Below, one piece after another: positions 43,881 through 55,323 of a stretch of DNA of 64,000 nt (within the stretch, counting starts at the first letter, position 1; every line of letters begins with the position of its first letter). A model generated the notes under the pieces. It searched no databases. It had not been told where the DNA came from and saw only the letters and a list, made by a program, of their open reading frames with translations. The position numbers and the translations under genes were made by a program. This DNA is from Cylicocyclus nassatus (taxonomy: Eukaryota; Nematoda; Chromadorea; Rhabditida; Strongylidae), in contig CATQJL010000112.1 in the NCBI GenBank assembly GCA_958299035.1, positions 47,512,941 through 47,576,940 of the forward strand, read 5' to 3'.

Positions 43881-44165
43881 ATGTCGAGTTCTTATGGCAA
43901 TCTTTTGTCGTTGATACCGCCTTCAATCATGGTAAGCTTGCTCAATAGCTCGAGGGTTTCTCGAGTTCCATATGCAGAAAATCAGACCAATAATTCTTCT
44001 TCATATTTTGGCATCTCTACAATTTAGGCCTCCAATTCCGCCGACTCTGTAGCCGAAACTATTGACAGCAGAAAGGTGGAAGTCAATTTTGAACTTCGAC
44101 CTTCCCCAATCAAGGATACGATACCCCAATTGAGACGACAGCTCGCAATAGGAGACAAAACAAGC
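43881..44165 (+). CDS. Candidate two-exon gene fragment
   Basis: Exon 1 (43881-43931) reads MSSSYGNLLSLIPPSIM and ends at ATG/GTAAGC. The 96-bp intron ends ACAATTTAG at 44027. Exon 2 (44028-44165) continues in phase 0 for 46 codons (including VEVNFELRPSPIKDTIPQLR) to a donor, AGC/GTGAGT. A plausible next acceptor (CTTCAG at about 44219) leads to an immediate stop in phase 0, so the 3' part is unresolved. No family is recognised. Composition and three matching splice signals suggest a real gene or gene relic. A minus-strand frame over exon 2 is treated as its shadow. Confidence 0.35.
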
Positions 44166-44584
44166 GTGAGTCACTTCATTACAATCTGGTTTGGATTGTC
44201 CAATGACAAAAGTCTTCAGTTTCATTGACGGACAAAAAGAGATCACCTTCCGTCGCAAAATCCCCTGAGAACAAGGTTATACATTGGATCCTTTCAAGCG
44301 CGACGGCAGAGTTTCCTGCGTCCCTCCTATCCTTAACCCCACGCATGAAGGAGGGTCCAGTCGCTAAGGGATTCCAGAAAAAGGAATGGGAAAATATAAC
44401 GGCGTTCAGCGATGACCGGCACAGGTGCGATAGTGTGAGAATTTTCTCACCCCCCCCCCCCTTTCACCCCTGAGGCGGGACCAAGGTGACCCCCTTCACC
44501 AAAAGCCGAGAAGAAAAATCAACAGTGAAGTAAGGTTAAGCAAAGGAGATATTTGTACGTGGATTGTTTACGTATAGGAAAGAA

Positions 44585-45405
44585 GGAGGCTGTTGAAAAA
44601 AGTGCTTGGTGAAGTAGTGATTTCTGGACATTTTCGAGTTTTTAACACTTTTCTAGATAAATACCTTTTAGGCAGTGATGGCCACCATTGAAACCGTCTC
44701 GTCTTCGCTTTCAGAAAGTATAAAAAATGTCTGAGATCCGTTCAAGAAAGTGCGGTGAAATTTGCCTAGGGATTTTTGGGGATTTTCGAGTTTTTAACGT
44801 AAAAAAATCAAAACTTCTGTAGATGAACATCTTGTACGCCGCGACGGTCACCATTGAAACCATTTCGTCCTCCGCTTTCAGAAAATATACACTTTGCCTG
44901 GGTTCCATAAGAAAAAGTGCTGGGTGAAGGATAGGTGAGACTTTTATAATGGGAGTGCTCAAGTACAGGGTTTTTTACCACTGTAAAAAGACGTCTACTT
45001 GAGCACTCTCACTATGAAAGTCTCACCCACCCTTCACCCGGCACTTTTTCTAACGAACTCCAAACAAAGTGTATATTTTCTGATGGAGAACAAGGCGGTT
45101 TGAATGGTGACCATCGCGGCGTACAAGATGTTCATCTACAAAAGTTATGATTTTTTTAAATGTTAAAAACTCGAAAATCTTTAGAAATCACTAGGACACC
45201 CTTCACCCAGGCACTTTTTTTAAAGGATGCCAGGCAGAGTATATATTTTCTGAAAGCGGATAATGAGACGGTTCCAACAGTTACCATCAAGGCGCACACG
45301 ATATTCATCTACAGAAATTACAGATTCTTCTATTCTAATATCTCGTAAATATCCAGAAATCACTACCCACACTCTTCACCAGGCACTTTTTCAACAGACT
45401 TTAGG
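44585..45405. repeat. Palindrome of about 180-bp repeat units
   Basis: A unit containing AGTGC-TGGTGAAG, TTTTCGAGTTTTTAAC and a CACCATTGAAACC section is repeated on the left arm. It is mirrored on the right arm around a centre at about 44975, where GTGAGACTTT...GGAGTGCTCAAGTA pairs with TACTTGAGCACTC...AAAGTCTCAC. Confidence 0.75.
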
Positions 45406-45412
45406 CAAACTA

Positions 45413-45618
45413 CAGTCTGCCCCAATCCCAACCAGGCCAAAATTGGCATGGCGGGAACCCGTGTCGCGAGGGTATTGCGTCAGGTCTACGGCTAGTCAGT
45501 CTGCTCTCTCTTCAATAGCCTTTCTCTCTGCGACCGCGCGCGTATGCAGCGCAGACCCCTAGGTTGCGGCGCGCAAATTCAGCCAGCGGTTCGGCCTCAT
45601 CCCGATTGGGGCAGACTG
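45413..45618. mobile_element. CAGTCTGCCCC MITE, 206 bp
   Basis: Starts CAGTCTGCCCCAATCCCAAC and ends with the inverse, GATTGGGGCAGACTG. TA lies on each side (45411-45412 and 45619-45620). GC-rich interior, no coding capacity. It is nested in the right part of the composite element. Confidence 0.85.
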
Positions 45619-46115
45619 TATGTATGCTCTAAAAGCGGAGGACAAGATGGTTCTGAAAACATTCTCCTTACTGACTTTGCTGTTCATCTACAGAAATTAA
45701 GAATTTCTTTTTTCGAAAAATTCGTAAATGTAAAAATTGTCTAACTTTTTCCGAAAATCTTCTCGCATGCACATCTTCTACGGTAATTTTAAAAAACAGG
45801 CAGGGTGATTTCAAAAAGCAAAAAGGAAAAATGTAAAAAAATACAAGGTGCTGGTCAGAACCATAATTGTGTGCTAATCCAGCAGCACATCGGCTCACAT
45901 TTCAGAAAAAAATAACCAGTGGTGGTAAGGAATTTGATTATAAATTTTTACTAAGAAAAGTGATGAGAGAACGCCATGGCTTCCTCCAACCTCCCCCCCC
46001 CCCGTCGACATTTTATGATTTCTTGACCAACTGAAACATCTTTCACCCGGAGCGGCTGCGACCGCTGTGACCCCCTTCACCCTGGAATGGTCATTCTCAC
46101 CTTATCGCACTTGTG

Positions 46116-47344
46116 ATGACCAAAGGAGAGGCCTGTAGCCATTATGTCGGCGAGAGATTTGCTTGCACTATGGGTCCCGGGGCGGAGCGGGGATTTTTCA
46201 ACTGTGAGTTAAGCGGCTGAGAATTGGCACAGGGGTGTATGTGAGCATGCTGATCACAAGTCCAATGAATCTCAAAATTATCGATATCTTATCGGCCACC
46301 TTTATCGATTTTGTTGCTGCACTTGCTAAGTGTTGAAATAGCAATGTGTCATGGAAGCTGGAATGGTTGTGTACGGATCGCTCTAGCTATCGCTCTCTCT
46401 TTCGTTGAGTTCCACTTGCAAGTCGATTACAGTTTTGATATCATTGAACGGCTTTCTGTCACTCTCACTCTAGTTCAAATATCGAACATTTAGCCTCCTT
46501 TCAGAAAGTTTGTACCTCTTGCAGGTAAAACTTTTCTATGGAAAACCTCAGCTTGGAGTAAAGTCTGACTTTTCAACGAAAAAAATGAATATTCCATGAA
46601 TCATGGTCTTCAAGGGGGACGGATAGTTTGGGAATGAACAATCATCGTGCGCACACATCTCAACAAAATTTATCCCAAATTTGCCTCAAAAACCAAAAAA
46701 CCCAATATTTAAGTCAACGCTCCTCATTCTTGCCAGCTTGATGGGTGCTCAAGCTTTTTATACAACATAAAAATAATCAGCATAGCATACTGCCCCCCTA
46801 CTTCCATACTCATTTTGAATGGAAATAATTGGGAGATTTTCATTATTGATGATGCGTTGATGCTTTTTTTCCACAGCTACGCGATTAAATACATAAATGA
46901 TAAATACATAAATGATAATTGTCATTATAGACTTTTCTTATAAGTTCGAGATCGTCTTATGCATGGATAGCTTCGATTTGTTCAACGAACGATGTTTTGT
47001 GATCACCAGGTTTCTGCGATAGCCGAATTTTCCGGCATTTGACTATGTAGTTTAGTACGTCGTCCGACAACCACTCGCAATCTTTCTTAACCAAACGTAA
47101 CTCCACACTCTCAAAGGAAAAAGCAGTTGGACAATGAAAGATTTCAGTCTATTTTTTGCTGTTGCTGCCAAATTTAAGTGCAACTGCTAATCGCACTGAA
47201 CTCGCATGGAGAATTGCAAGCATTTACTTTGTGCGAAGTTTAATTCTAGTTTTTTTTTTCATAGACACTTTCATAGACAATATCTTCATTCATTCTCGTA
47301 TCATGATCGATCAGAAGAAAATCCTCTTGAAAGCTTTCACTTTT
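46116..47344. other. Intergenic with one coding-like minus-strand stretch
   Basis: On the minus strand about 47150-46960 is open for about 62 codons with a protein-like text (RLVKKDCEWLSDDVLNYI, then PGDHKTSFVEQIEAIHA) but no start codon or clear acceptor. It may be an exon or an old transposon fragment. The rest shows nothing. Confidence 0.3.
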
Positions 47345-50300
47345 TGAAAATACTTTGCCCAAAAAGAAAACAGCAGGGCGAACATGGTCTCCCCGGAAAG
47401 GACTAGGGACTTTGTGGGCGCGAAGTTTCTCTTCTAAAGACTCCAAGGGCTCATAAACAAACTCTTGTGAAAATTCTTTTAGGTTTTTTTCTCATTGAGA
47501 AATTCTTACTTTTGCCCAAAAAGGAAAGAGCAGGGCGAAGGTCCCTTGAAAGGGACCAGGTTCGCCCTACCCTACTAGGAACTTTATGGGCTCGACCTTT
47601 TCGAATTTCCAAAGTTTTACGGACAAAGTTTGATATTTGTCGAAAAAAATTTTAGGTAATTTTTTCTCACCGAGGAATTCCTATTTTGCTCAAAAAGAAA
47701 AGGCAGGGCGAACATGGTCCCCTTGGAAGGGACCAGAGACTTTGTGGGCGCGAAATTTTCTTCCTAAAGATTCCAAGGGCTCACAAACAAACTCTTGAAA
47801 ACAACCGTTCAGGTTTTTTTCTCTTTGAGGAACTCTTACTTTTGCCCAAAAAGGAAAGAGCAGGGCGAACATGATCCCCTGAAAAAGACCACGTTTGCCC
47901 TACCCTACTAGGAACTTTATGGGCTCGACATTTTTGAATTTCCAAGTTTTTCCAGACAAAATTTGATATTTGTCGAAAAAATTTAAGGTTTTTTCCTCAT
48001 TGAGAAGTCCTACTTTTGCCCAAGAAGTAGAACTTCTCAATAAAAAACCTAAAAAGCAGGGCGAACATGGTTCACTTGAAAGGGACTAGGGACTTTATGG
48101 GCTCGACCTTTTCGAATTTCCAAAGTTTTACGGACAAAGTTTGATATTTGTCGAAAAAAATTTTAGGTAATTTTTTCTCACCGAGGAATTCCTATTTTGC
48201 TCAAAAAGAAAAGGCAGGGCAAACATGGTCCCCATGGAAGGGACTAGGGGACTTTATGGGCGCGAAATTTTTTTCTAAAGACTACAAGGGCTTACAAACA
48301 AACTCTTGATAACAACCGTTCAGGTTTTTTCTCACTGAGGAATTCTTATTTTGCCCAAAAAAGAGCAGGGCAAACACGGTTTCCTTGAAAGGGACTAGGG
48401 ACTCTATGGGCTCGACATTTTCGGATTTCCAAGGCTTTACAGACAAAGTTTGATATCTGTCGAAAAAAAATTTTAGGTTGTTTTCTCACAGAGGAATTCA
48501 TACTTTGCCTGAAAAGAAAAGGCAGGGCGAACATGGTCCCCTTGGAAGGGACCAGAGACTTTGTGGGCGCCAAATTTTCTTCCTAAAGATTCCAAGGGCT
48601 CACAAATAAACTCTTGAAAACAACCGTTCAGGTTTTTTTCTCTTTGAGGAACTCTTACTTTTGCCCAAAAAGGAAAGAGCAGGGCGAACATGGTCCCTTG
48701 AAAAAGACCATGTTCGCCCTACCCTACTAGGAACTTTATGGGCTCGACATTTTTGAATTTCCAAGTTTTTCCAGACAAAATTTGATATTTGTCGAAAAAA
48801 TTTAAGGTTTTTTCCTCATTGAGAAGTTCTACTTTTGCCCAAGAAGTAGAACTTCTCAATAAAAAAAACCTAAAAAGCAGGGCGAACATGGTTCACTTGA
48901 AAGGGACTAGGGACTTTATGGGCTCGACCTTTTCGAATTTCCAAAGTTTTACAGACAAAGTTTGATATTTGTCGAAAAAAATTTTAGGTAATTTTTTCTC
49001 ATCGAGGAATTCTTATTTTGCCCAAAAAAAGCGCAGAGCAAACACGGTTTCCTTGAAAGGGACTAGGGACTCTATGGGCTCGACATTTTCGGATTTCCAA
49101 GGCTTTACAGACAAAGTTTGATATTTGTCGAAAAAAAAATTTAGGTTGTTTTCTCACAGAGGAATTCATACTTTGCCCGAAAAGAAAAGGCAGGGCGAAC
49201 ATGGTCCCCTTGGAAGGGACCAGAGACTTTGTGGGCGCGAAATTTTCTTCCTAAAAATTCCAAGGGCTCACAAACAAACTCTTGAAAACAACCGTTCAGG
49301 TTTTTTTCTCTTTGAGGAACTCTTACTTTTGCCCAAAAAGGAAAGAGCAGGGCGAACATGATCCCTTGAAAAAGACCATGTTCGCCCTACCCTACTAGGA
49401 ACTTTATGGGCTCGACATTTCTGAATTTCCAGGTTTTTCCAGACAAAATTTGATATTTGTCGAAAAAATTTAAGGTTTTTTCCTCATTGAGAAGTCCTAC
49501 TTTTGCCCAAGAAGTAGAACTTCTCAATAAAAAACCTAAAAAGCAGGGCGAACATGGTTCACTTGAAAGGGACTAGGGACTTTATGGGCTCGACCTTTTC
49601 GAATTTCCAAAGTTTTACGGACAAAGTTTGATATTTGTCGAAAAAAATTTTAGGTAATTTTTTCTCACCGAGGAATTCCTATTTTGCTCAAAAAGAAAAG
49701 GCAGGGCAAACATGGTCCCCATGGAAGGGACTAGGGGACTTTATGGGCGCGAAATTTTTTTCTAAAGACTACAAGGGCTTACAAACAAACTCTTGATAAC
49801 AACCGTTCAGGTTTTTTCTCACTGAGGAATTCTTATTTTGCCCAAAAAAGAGCAGGGCAAACACGGTTTCCTTGAAAGGGACTAGGGACTCTATGGGCTC
49901 GACATTTTCGGATTTCCAAGGCTTTACAGACAAAGTTTGATATCTGTCGAAAAAAAATTTTAGGTTGTTTTCTCACAGAGGAATTCATACTTTGCCCGAA
50001 AAGAAAAGGCAGGGCGAACATGGTCCCCTTGGAAGGGACCAGAGACTTTGTGGGCGCCAAATTTTCTTCCTAAAGATTCCAAGGGCTCACAAATAAACTC
50101 TTGAAAACAACCGTTCAGGTTTTTTTCTCTTTGAGGAACTCTTACTTTTGCCCAAAAAGGAAAGAGCAGGGCGAACATGGTCCCTTGAAAAAGACCATGT
50201 TCGCCCTACCCTACTAGGAACTTTATGGGCTCGACATTTTTGAATTTCCAAGTTTTTCCAGACAAAATTTGATATTTGTCGAAAAAATTTAAGGTTTTTT

Positions 50301-52860
50301 CCTCATTGAGAAGTTCTACTTTTGCCCAAGAAGTAGAACTTCTCAATAAAAAAAACCTAAAAAGCAGGGCGAACATGGTTCACTTGAAAGGGACTAGGGA
50401 CTTTATGGGCTCGACCTTTTCGAATTTCCAAAGTTTTACAGACAAAGTTTGATATTTGTCGAAAAAAATTTTAGGTAATTTTTTCTCATCGAGGAATTCT
50501 TATTTTGCCCAAAAAAAGCGCAGAGCAAACACGGTTTCCTTGAAAGGGACTAGGGACTCTATGGGCTCGACATTTTCGGATTTCCAAGGCTTTACAGACA
50601 AAGTTTGATATTTGTCGAAAAAAAAATTTAGGTTGTTTTCTCACAGAGGAATTCATACTTTGCCCGAAAAGAAAAGGCAGGGCGAACATGGTCCCCTTGG
50701 AAGGGACCAGAGACTTTGTGGGCGCAAAATTTTCTTCCTAAAAATTCCAAGGGCTCACAAACAAACTCTTGAAAACAACCGTTCAGGTTTTTTTCTCTTT
50801 GAGGAACTCTTACTTTTGCCCAAAAAGGAAAGAGCAGGGCGAACATGATCCCTTGAAAAAGACCATGTTCGCCCTACCCTACTAGGAACTTTATGGGCTC
50901 GACATTTCTGAATTTCCAGGTTTTTCCAGACAAAATTTGATATTTGTCGAAAAAATTTAAGGTTTTTTCCTCATTGAGAAGATCTACTTTTGCCCAAAAC
51001 GTAGAACTTCTCAGTAAAAAAACCTAAAAAGCAGGGTGAACATGGTCCCCTTGGAGGGGACCAGGGACTTTATGGGCGCGAAGCGAAGTTCCAAGGTTTT
51101 ACAAACAAAGTTTGATATTTGTCGAAAAAAATTTTAGGTTTTTTCTCACCGAGGAACTCCTACTTTTGCTCGAAAAGAAAACAACAGTGCGAACATGGCC
51201 TGGAAAGGACCAGGGACTTTATGGGCGCGAAATTTTTTTTTCTAAAGACTCCAAAGGCTCACAAACAAACTCTTAAGAAAAATCTTTTAGGTTTTTTTTC
51301 TCACTGAGGAATTCTTCTTTCAAAAAAGAGCAGGGCAAACACGGTTTCCTTGAAAGGGACTAGGGACTCTATGGGCTCGACATTTTCGGATTTCCAAGGC
51401 TTTACAGACAAAGTTTGATATCTGTCGAAAAAAAATTTTAGGTTGTTTTCTCACAGAGGAATTCATACTTTGCCCGAAAAGAAAAGGCAGGGCGAACATG
51501 GTCCCCTTGGAAGGGACCAGAGACTTTGTGGGCGCCAAATTTTCTTCCTAAAGCTTCCAAGGGCTCACAAATAAACTCTTGAAAACAACCGTTCAGGTTT
51601 TTTTCTCTTTGAGGAACTCTTACTTTTGCCCAAAAAGGAAAGAGCAGGGCGAACATGGTCCCTTGAAAAAGACCATGTTCGCCCTACCCTACTAGGAACT
51701 TTATGGGCTCGACATTTTTGAATTTCCAAGTTTTTCCAGACAAAATTTGATATTTGTCGAAAAAATTTAAGGTTTTTTCCTCATTGAGAAGTTCTACTTT
51801 TGCCCAAGAAGTAGAACTTCTCAATAAAAAAAACCTAAAAAGCAGGGCGAACATGGTTCACTTGAAAGGGACTAGGGACTTTATGGGCTCGACCTTTTCG
51901 AATTTCCAAAGTTTTACAGACAAAGTTTGATATTTGTCGAAAAAAATTTTAGGTAATTTTTTCTCATCGAGGAATTCTTATTTTGCCCAAAAAAAGCGCA
52001 GAGCAAACACGGTTTCCTTGAAAGGGACTAGGGACTCTATGGGCTCGACATTTTCGGATTTCCAAGGCTTTACAGACAAAGTTTGATATTTGTCGAAAAA
52101 AAATTTAGGTTGTTTTCTCACAGAGGAATTCATACTTTGCCCGAAAAGAAAAGGCAGGGCGAACATGGTCCCCTTGGAAGGGACCAGAGACTTTGTGGGC
52201 GCGAAATTTTCTTCCTAAAAATTCCAAGGGCTCACAAACAAACTCTTGAAAACAACCGTTCAGGTTTTTTTCTCTTTGAGGAACTCTTACTTTTGCCCAA
52301 AAAGGAAAGAGCAGGGCGAACATGATCCCTTGAAAAAGACCATGTTCGCCCTACCCTACTAGGAACTTTATGGGCTCGACATTTTTGAATTTCCAAGTTT
52401 TTCCAGACAAAATTTGATATTTGTCAAAAAAATTTAAGGTTTTTTCCTCATTGAGAAGATCTACTTTTGCCCAAAACGTAGAACTTCTCAGTAAAAAAAA
52501 CCTAAAAAGCAGGGTGAACATGGTCCCCTTGGAGGGGACCAGGGACTTTATGGGCGCGAAGCGAAGTTCCAAGGTTTTACAAACAAAGTTTGATATTTGT
52601 CGAAAAAAATTTTAGGTTTTTTCTCACCGAGGAACTCCTACTTTTGCTCGAAAAGAAAACAACAGTGCGAACATGGCCTGGAAAGGACCAGGGACTTTAT
52701 GGGCGCGAAATTTTTTTTTCTAAAGACTCCAAAGGCTCACAAACAAACTCTTAAGAAAAATCTTTTAGGTTTTTTTTCTCACTGAGGAATTCTTCTTTCA
52801 AAAAAGAGCAGGGCGAACATGGTCTCGCTGGCAAAAAAGACCAGGGACTTTATACGGTTT
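47345..52860 (+). repeat. Satellite array with higher-order structure (about 1487-bp unit)
   Basis: Monomers of about 160-170 bp each contain AGCAGGGCGAACATGGTC, GGGACTTTATGGGCTCGAC, TTTGATATTTGTCGAAAAAA and a poly-T/GAGGAATTC stretch. A marker hairpin recurs at about 48031, 48850, 49518, 50337, 51005, 51815 and 52482: spacings 819, 668, 819, 668, 810, 667. The repeat is thus a 9-monomer compound of 5+4 with period about 1487 bp, present about 3.7 times and nearly identical between units. Monomer variants near 51010-51320 recur at 52490-52800. About twenty 60-80-codon frames on both strands are by-products. Confidence 0.9.
48009..48041. repeat. Satellite hairpin (one of at least seven)
   Basis: TTGAGAAGT(C/T)CTACTT, a short TTGCCCAAG loop, then AAGTAGAACTTCTCAA. 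The same hairpin occurs in every higher-order unit (near 48835, 49490, 50310, 51790 and others), and a second hairpin joins GGGCGAACATG(G/A)TC to GACCATGTTCGCCC in each unit. Confidence 0.8.
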
Positions 52861-53941
52861 CAAATTTTTCTTAAAAATCCCAATTTTTCACAGACAAGCT
52901 ATCAAAATCTATTGAACGCTTGGATTCAATTAGACTAACAAAAATCCTACTCCTGCTTCCAGGCAAAGAAAAAGCAAGGCGAACTAATTGTAAGTCTCGC
53001 TGGCGGGAATGAGAGGGACTCCATGCATTAGGACTTTACATTAAACTAAGGGTGATCACAGTTAAACTCAGGAACGAAGATACTCTTGGGTTCTTCAACC
53101 TTGAGGAATCCTACTGTTGCTCCCTCTACCCCCCCCCCTCCTTTTGAACTTGGTATGAAAGACGGAATAACTTATGCTTATTTGCCAGCTATTCCCAAAG
53201 ACTCTTTTCTTTTTGCAATTTTTTGACTACTCTGAAAAATTGTTTTTGTCCTTAGGAATGAGTGCAATTCCGGTCTTGCTGGCGGCTCGACAATCTTACT
53301 GTAGAATGCTTTTATGAAAGAAATTTTTCAAGCTTGATTTTTTAAAAATCGTCAAATACTGTGAAAAAATTCTTCTGCTCTCAGGATTGCTGTGTAAACT
53401 TGGGTTTTGCTGGAAAGCGCAATTCACCTGGATTATGAGACAAGACAGTTACAAAAGCCTTTTCATTTTGCTTTTGATGAAGATGCTGAAGGGAAGGGAA
53501 AGTGAATTTTTTGGGAATTTTCCAAAATTTCATTTTGGATTTTCAAAAAGAAAGGGATTCCGACTCACTTCTGGCCGGATTTCCTAAAATTTAGGAGGAA
53601 ACGCTTGCACTGTATAATTTCGAGTTGGAGGAGGCCTTGTCACTTGCAAGAAGGCCTCGGAGCATCAAAGAAATTTGCATGCACGCATGGATTTTGTAGT
53701 ATTAATAGTCTCTGTTTGTTTAGTAAGAGAACTGAAGGATTCTCAAGGGGCTCCGTTTTTGACAGAAATTCAGAGTTGTAAGAAACTTGAATATTTTGTT
53801 AGAACTTTCAGCGATATGAGAGAGTTGGCGGTATAGATAAAGTGTTTTCTAATGGGTGCGTGTTGCTCATTGAGAGAACATGATTGAAATTTTTTTGGCA
53901 TTGCTTGGGACTGGAGAAATGTAAAAAATACGGCAATACTG
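52861..53941. other. Intergenic, decayed satellite edge
   Basis: Satellite similarity fades through about 53030 (AAAGCAAGGCGAAC, GTCTCGCTGGCGGG). No gene is seen afterwards. Confidence 0.5.
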
Positions 53942-53945
53942 TTAA

Positions 53946-55101
53946 CACATTGACGACCATGCAGATTTTTAGTTGTCTAACTTCTGCTACCAAGGCCTTT
54001 TACGGACCAGCCGACATTTTTCAACTATAATCACGCATGCTGCCATCTACAGGACACCTACAATAAATCTGAAAGGCTAATTACAGAGGTAGAGGTCATT
54101 CCCTAGATTCTGTGCAAAAAAAGGCTCATGGAGTGAGTCTACCCATGTTAGTACAGTCGAGTAGATTTCCTGCTTGATATAGTGTCCCTGCAGACGCGAC
54201 AACGCTGGGGCGTCAACAATTATTTGACGAGTTCTTGTGCTAGTGTTGTTTTCCAGTGTTTTCTTTGCTTATTCTATGCTTTTTAGGTGATTCGTTGCTG
54301 ATAAAGAGGAAAAGAGAAAGTTAAAGAGTAGTTTCTGTTTTCTGAGAAGTTCTATCGTCGCATATTCACAGATATCCACGTGCAAGCAGTTCGCGTCATC
54401 TTCTTGTTTATTTTTTTGTCACTTCATGTCTCTTTCTTCTTGTGAGGTACCTCTTTAAACGCTAGTGGGTTTTGCGATTGACTTATTTCTTTATCACATG
54501 AAGTACTTGATTAAAATGCTATTTCTTATGGATGAAAGCCGAATTGCTGCAAGACAAGCCAACTAGCGTTAAAAGAAACGCCTCACAAGAAGGAGGAGGT
54601 TTGAAAGAAGAAGAAGTAACAGAAGAAAAGGAAATGACAAAAAAATAGACAAGAAGCTGACGCGAAATGCTTCCACGTGGGCATCTGTAAATATGCGATG
54701 ATAGAACTTCTCAGAAAACAGAAACTACTTTTTAACTTACCCTTTTCCTCTTTACCAGCAACGAATCAGCTAAGAAGCATGAAATAAGCAAAGAAAACGC
54801 TGGAAGACACTAGCTCGGGAACTCGCAAGGCATTTATTAACAACCCATCGTTGTCGCATCTGCAGGTACACTATATTAAGCAGGAAATCTACTCGACTGT
54901 ATCTATATATCTACTTATATCTACGAAGTTTGTTAGAATGAATAAATATCTTATAATTTAGTCTCAGACTTTTTCCTCTCAGACCTTACTTGACTGTAGT
55001 CATTTTTACAAAATTCAAGCCATGACACACATGGTGTGTCAAGCGGTCCTACGCGGTAGTCATTGCTTGACACATCATTGTGTCAAACAGTCGTCAATGT
55101 G
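53946..55101. mobile_element. piggyBac-like MITE containing a nested element
   Basis: The ends are CACATTGACGACC and an imperfect inverse (GTCGTCAATGTG), with TTAA at 53942-53945 and 55102-55105. Without the nested foldback (54154-54899) the host would be about 410 bp. TTAA targeting points to piggyBac. It is a different family from the AGGCAGTG MITEs. Confidence 0.75.
54154..54899. mobile_element. Tc1-like foldback element, nested
   Basis: Starts CAGTCGAGTAGATTTCCTGC and ends with its inverse; TA at 54152-54153 and 54900-54901. The arms are about 360 bp each and near-complementary, meeting at the centre near 54520. No coding capacity. It inserted into the piggyBac-like MITE, so it is the younger of the two. 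Confidence 0.85.
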
Positions 55102-55323
55102 TTAACAGAGTTTCAGATGTGTGAAAGGCTCCGTATCTTCTTTGGTAGGAAGCCCCGAGGTCCAGAAAAGTCAAAACTGTGAAGATTTTCGGGAGTGTTC
55201 AGAAAATGTTGTGTTTTTGATGGGAACGCTTTGGAGGCATCGGGCGGGTTCCGCGTACTTCTGCGAAAGGCAGAGGCCTTGAAGTATCATAGTTATCTGC
55301 ATGTGCATGAAATTTCAGAATTA

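Larger units (their letters stand above)
44420..46115. mobile_element. Composite element with CACAGGTGCGATA-like ends
   Basis: The left end CACAGGTGCGATAGTGTGAG is mirrored by the right end (CACAAGTGCGATAAGGTGAG inverted), about 20 of 23 bases matching. ATGACCGG precedes the left end and ATGACCAA follows the right, a possible 8-bp target duplication with two changes, as in hAT elements. Inside are inner inverted GGTGAAGGGGGTC motifs, a satellite-like palindrome and a MITE. No transposase is seen. Boundaries are tentative. Confidence 0.45.

Noticed and set aside
47690..52785. About twenty repeated 60-80-codon frames such as MFALLFPFWAKV... and MSKKKFRLFS...
   Set aside because: They are by-products of satellite monomers, occur on both strands and change with monomer variants; no start or splice context.
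47345..52860. Regularly spaced repeats as a CRISPR array
   Set aside because: Units of about 165 bp with no unique spacers and a eukaryotic context; this is a satellite.
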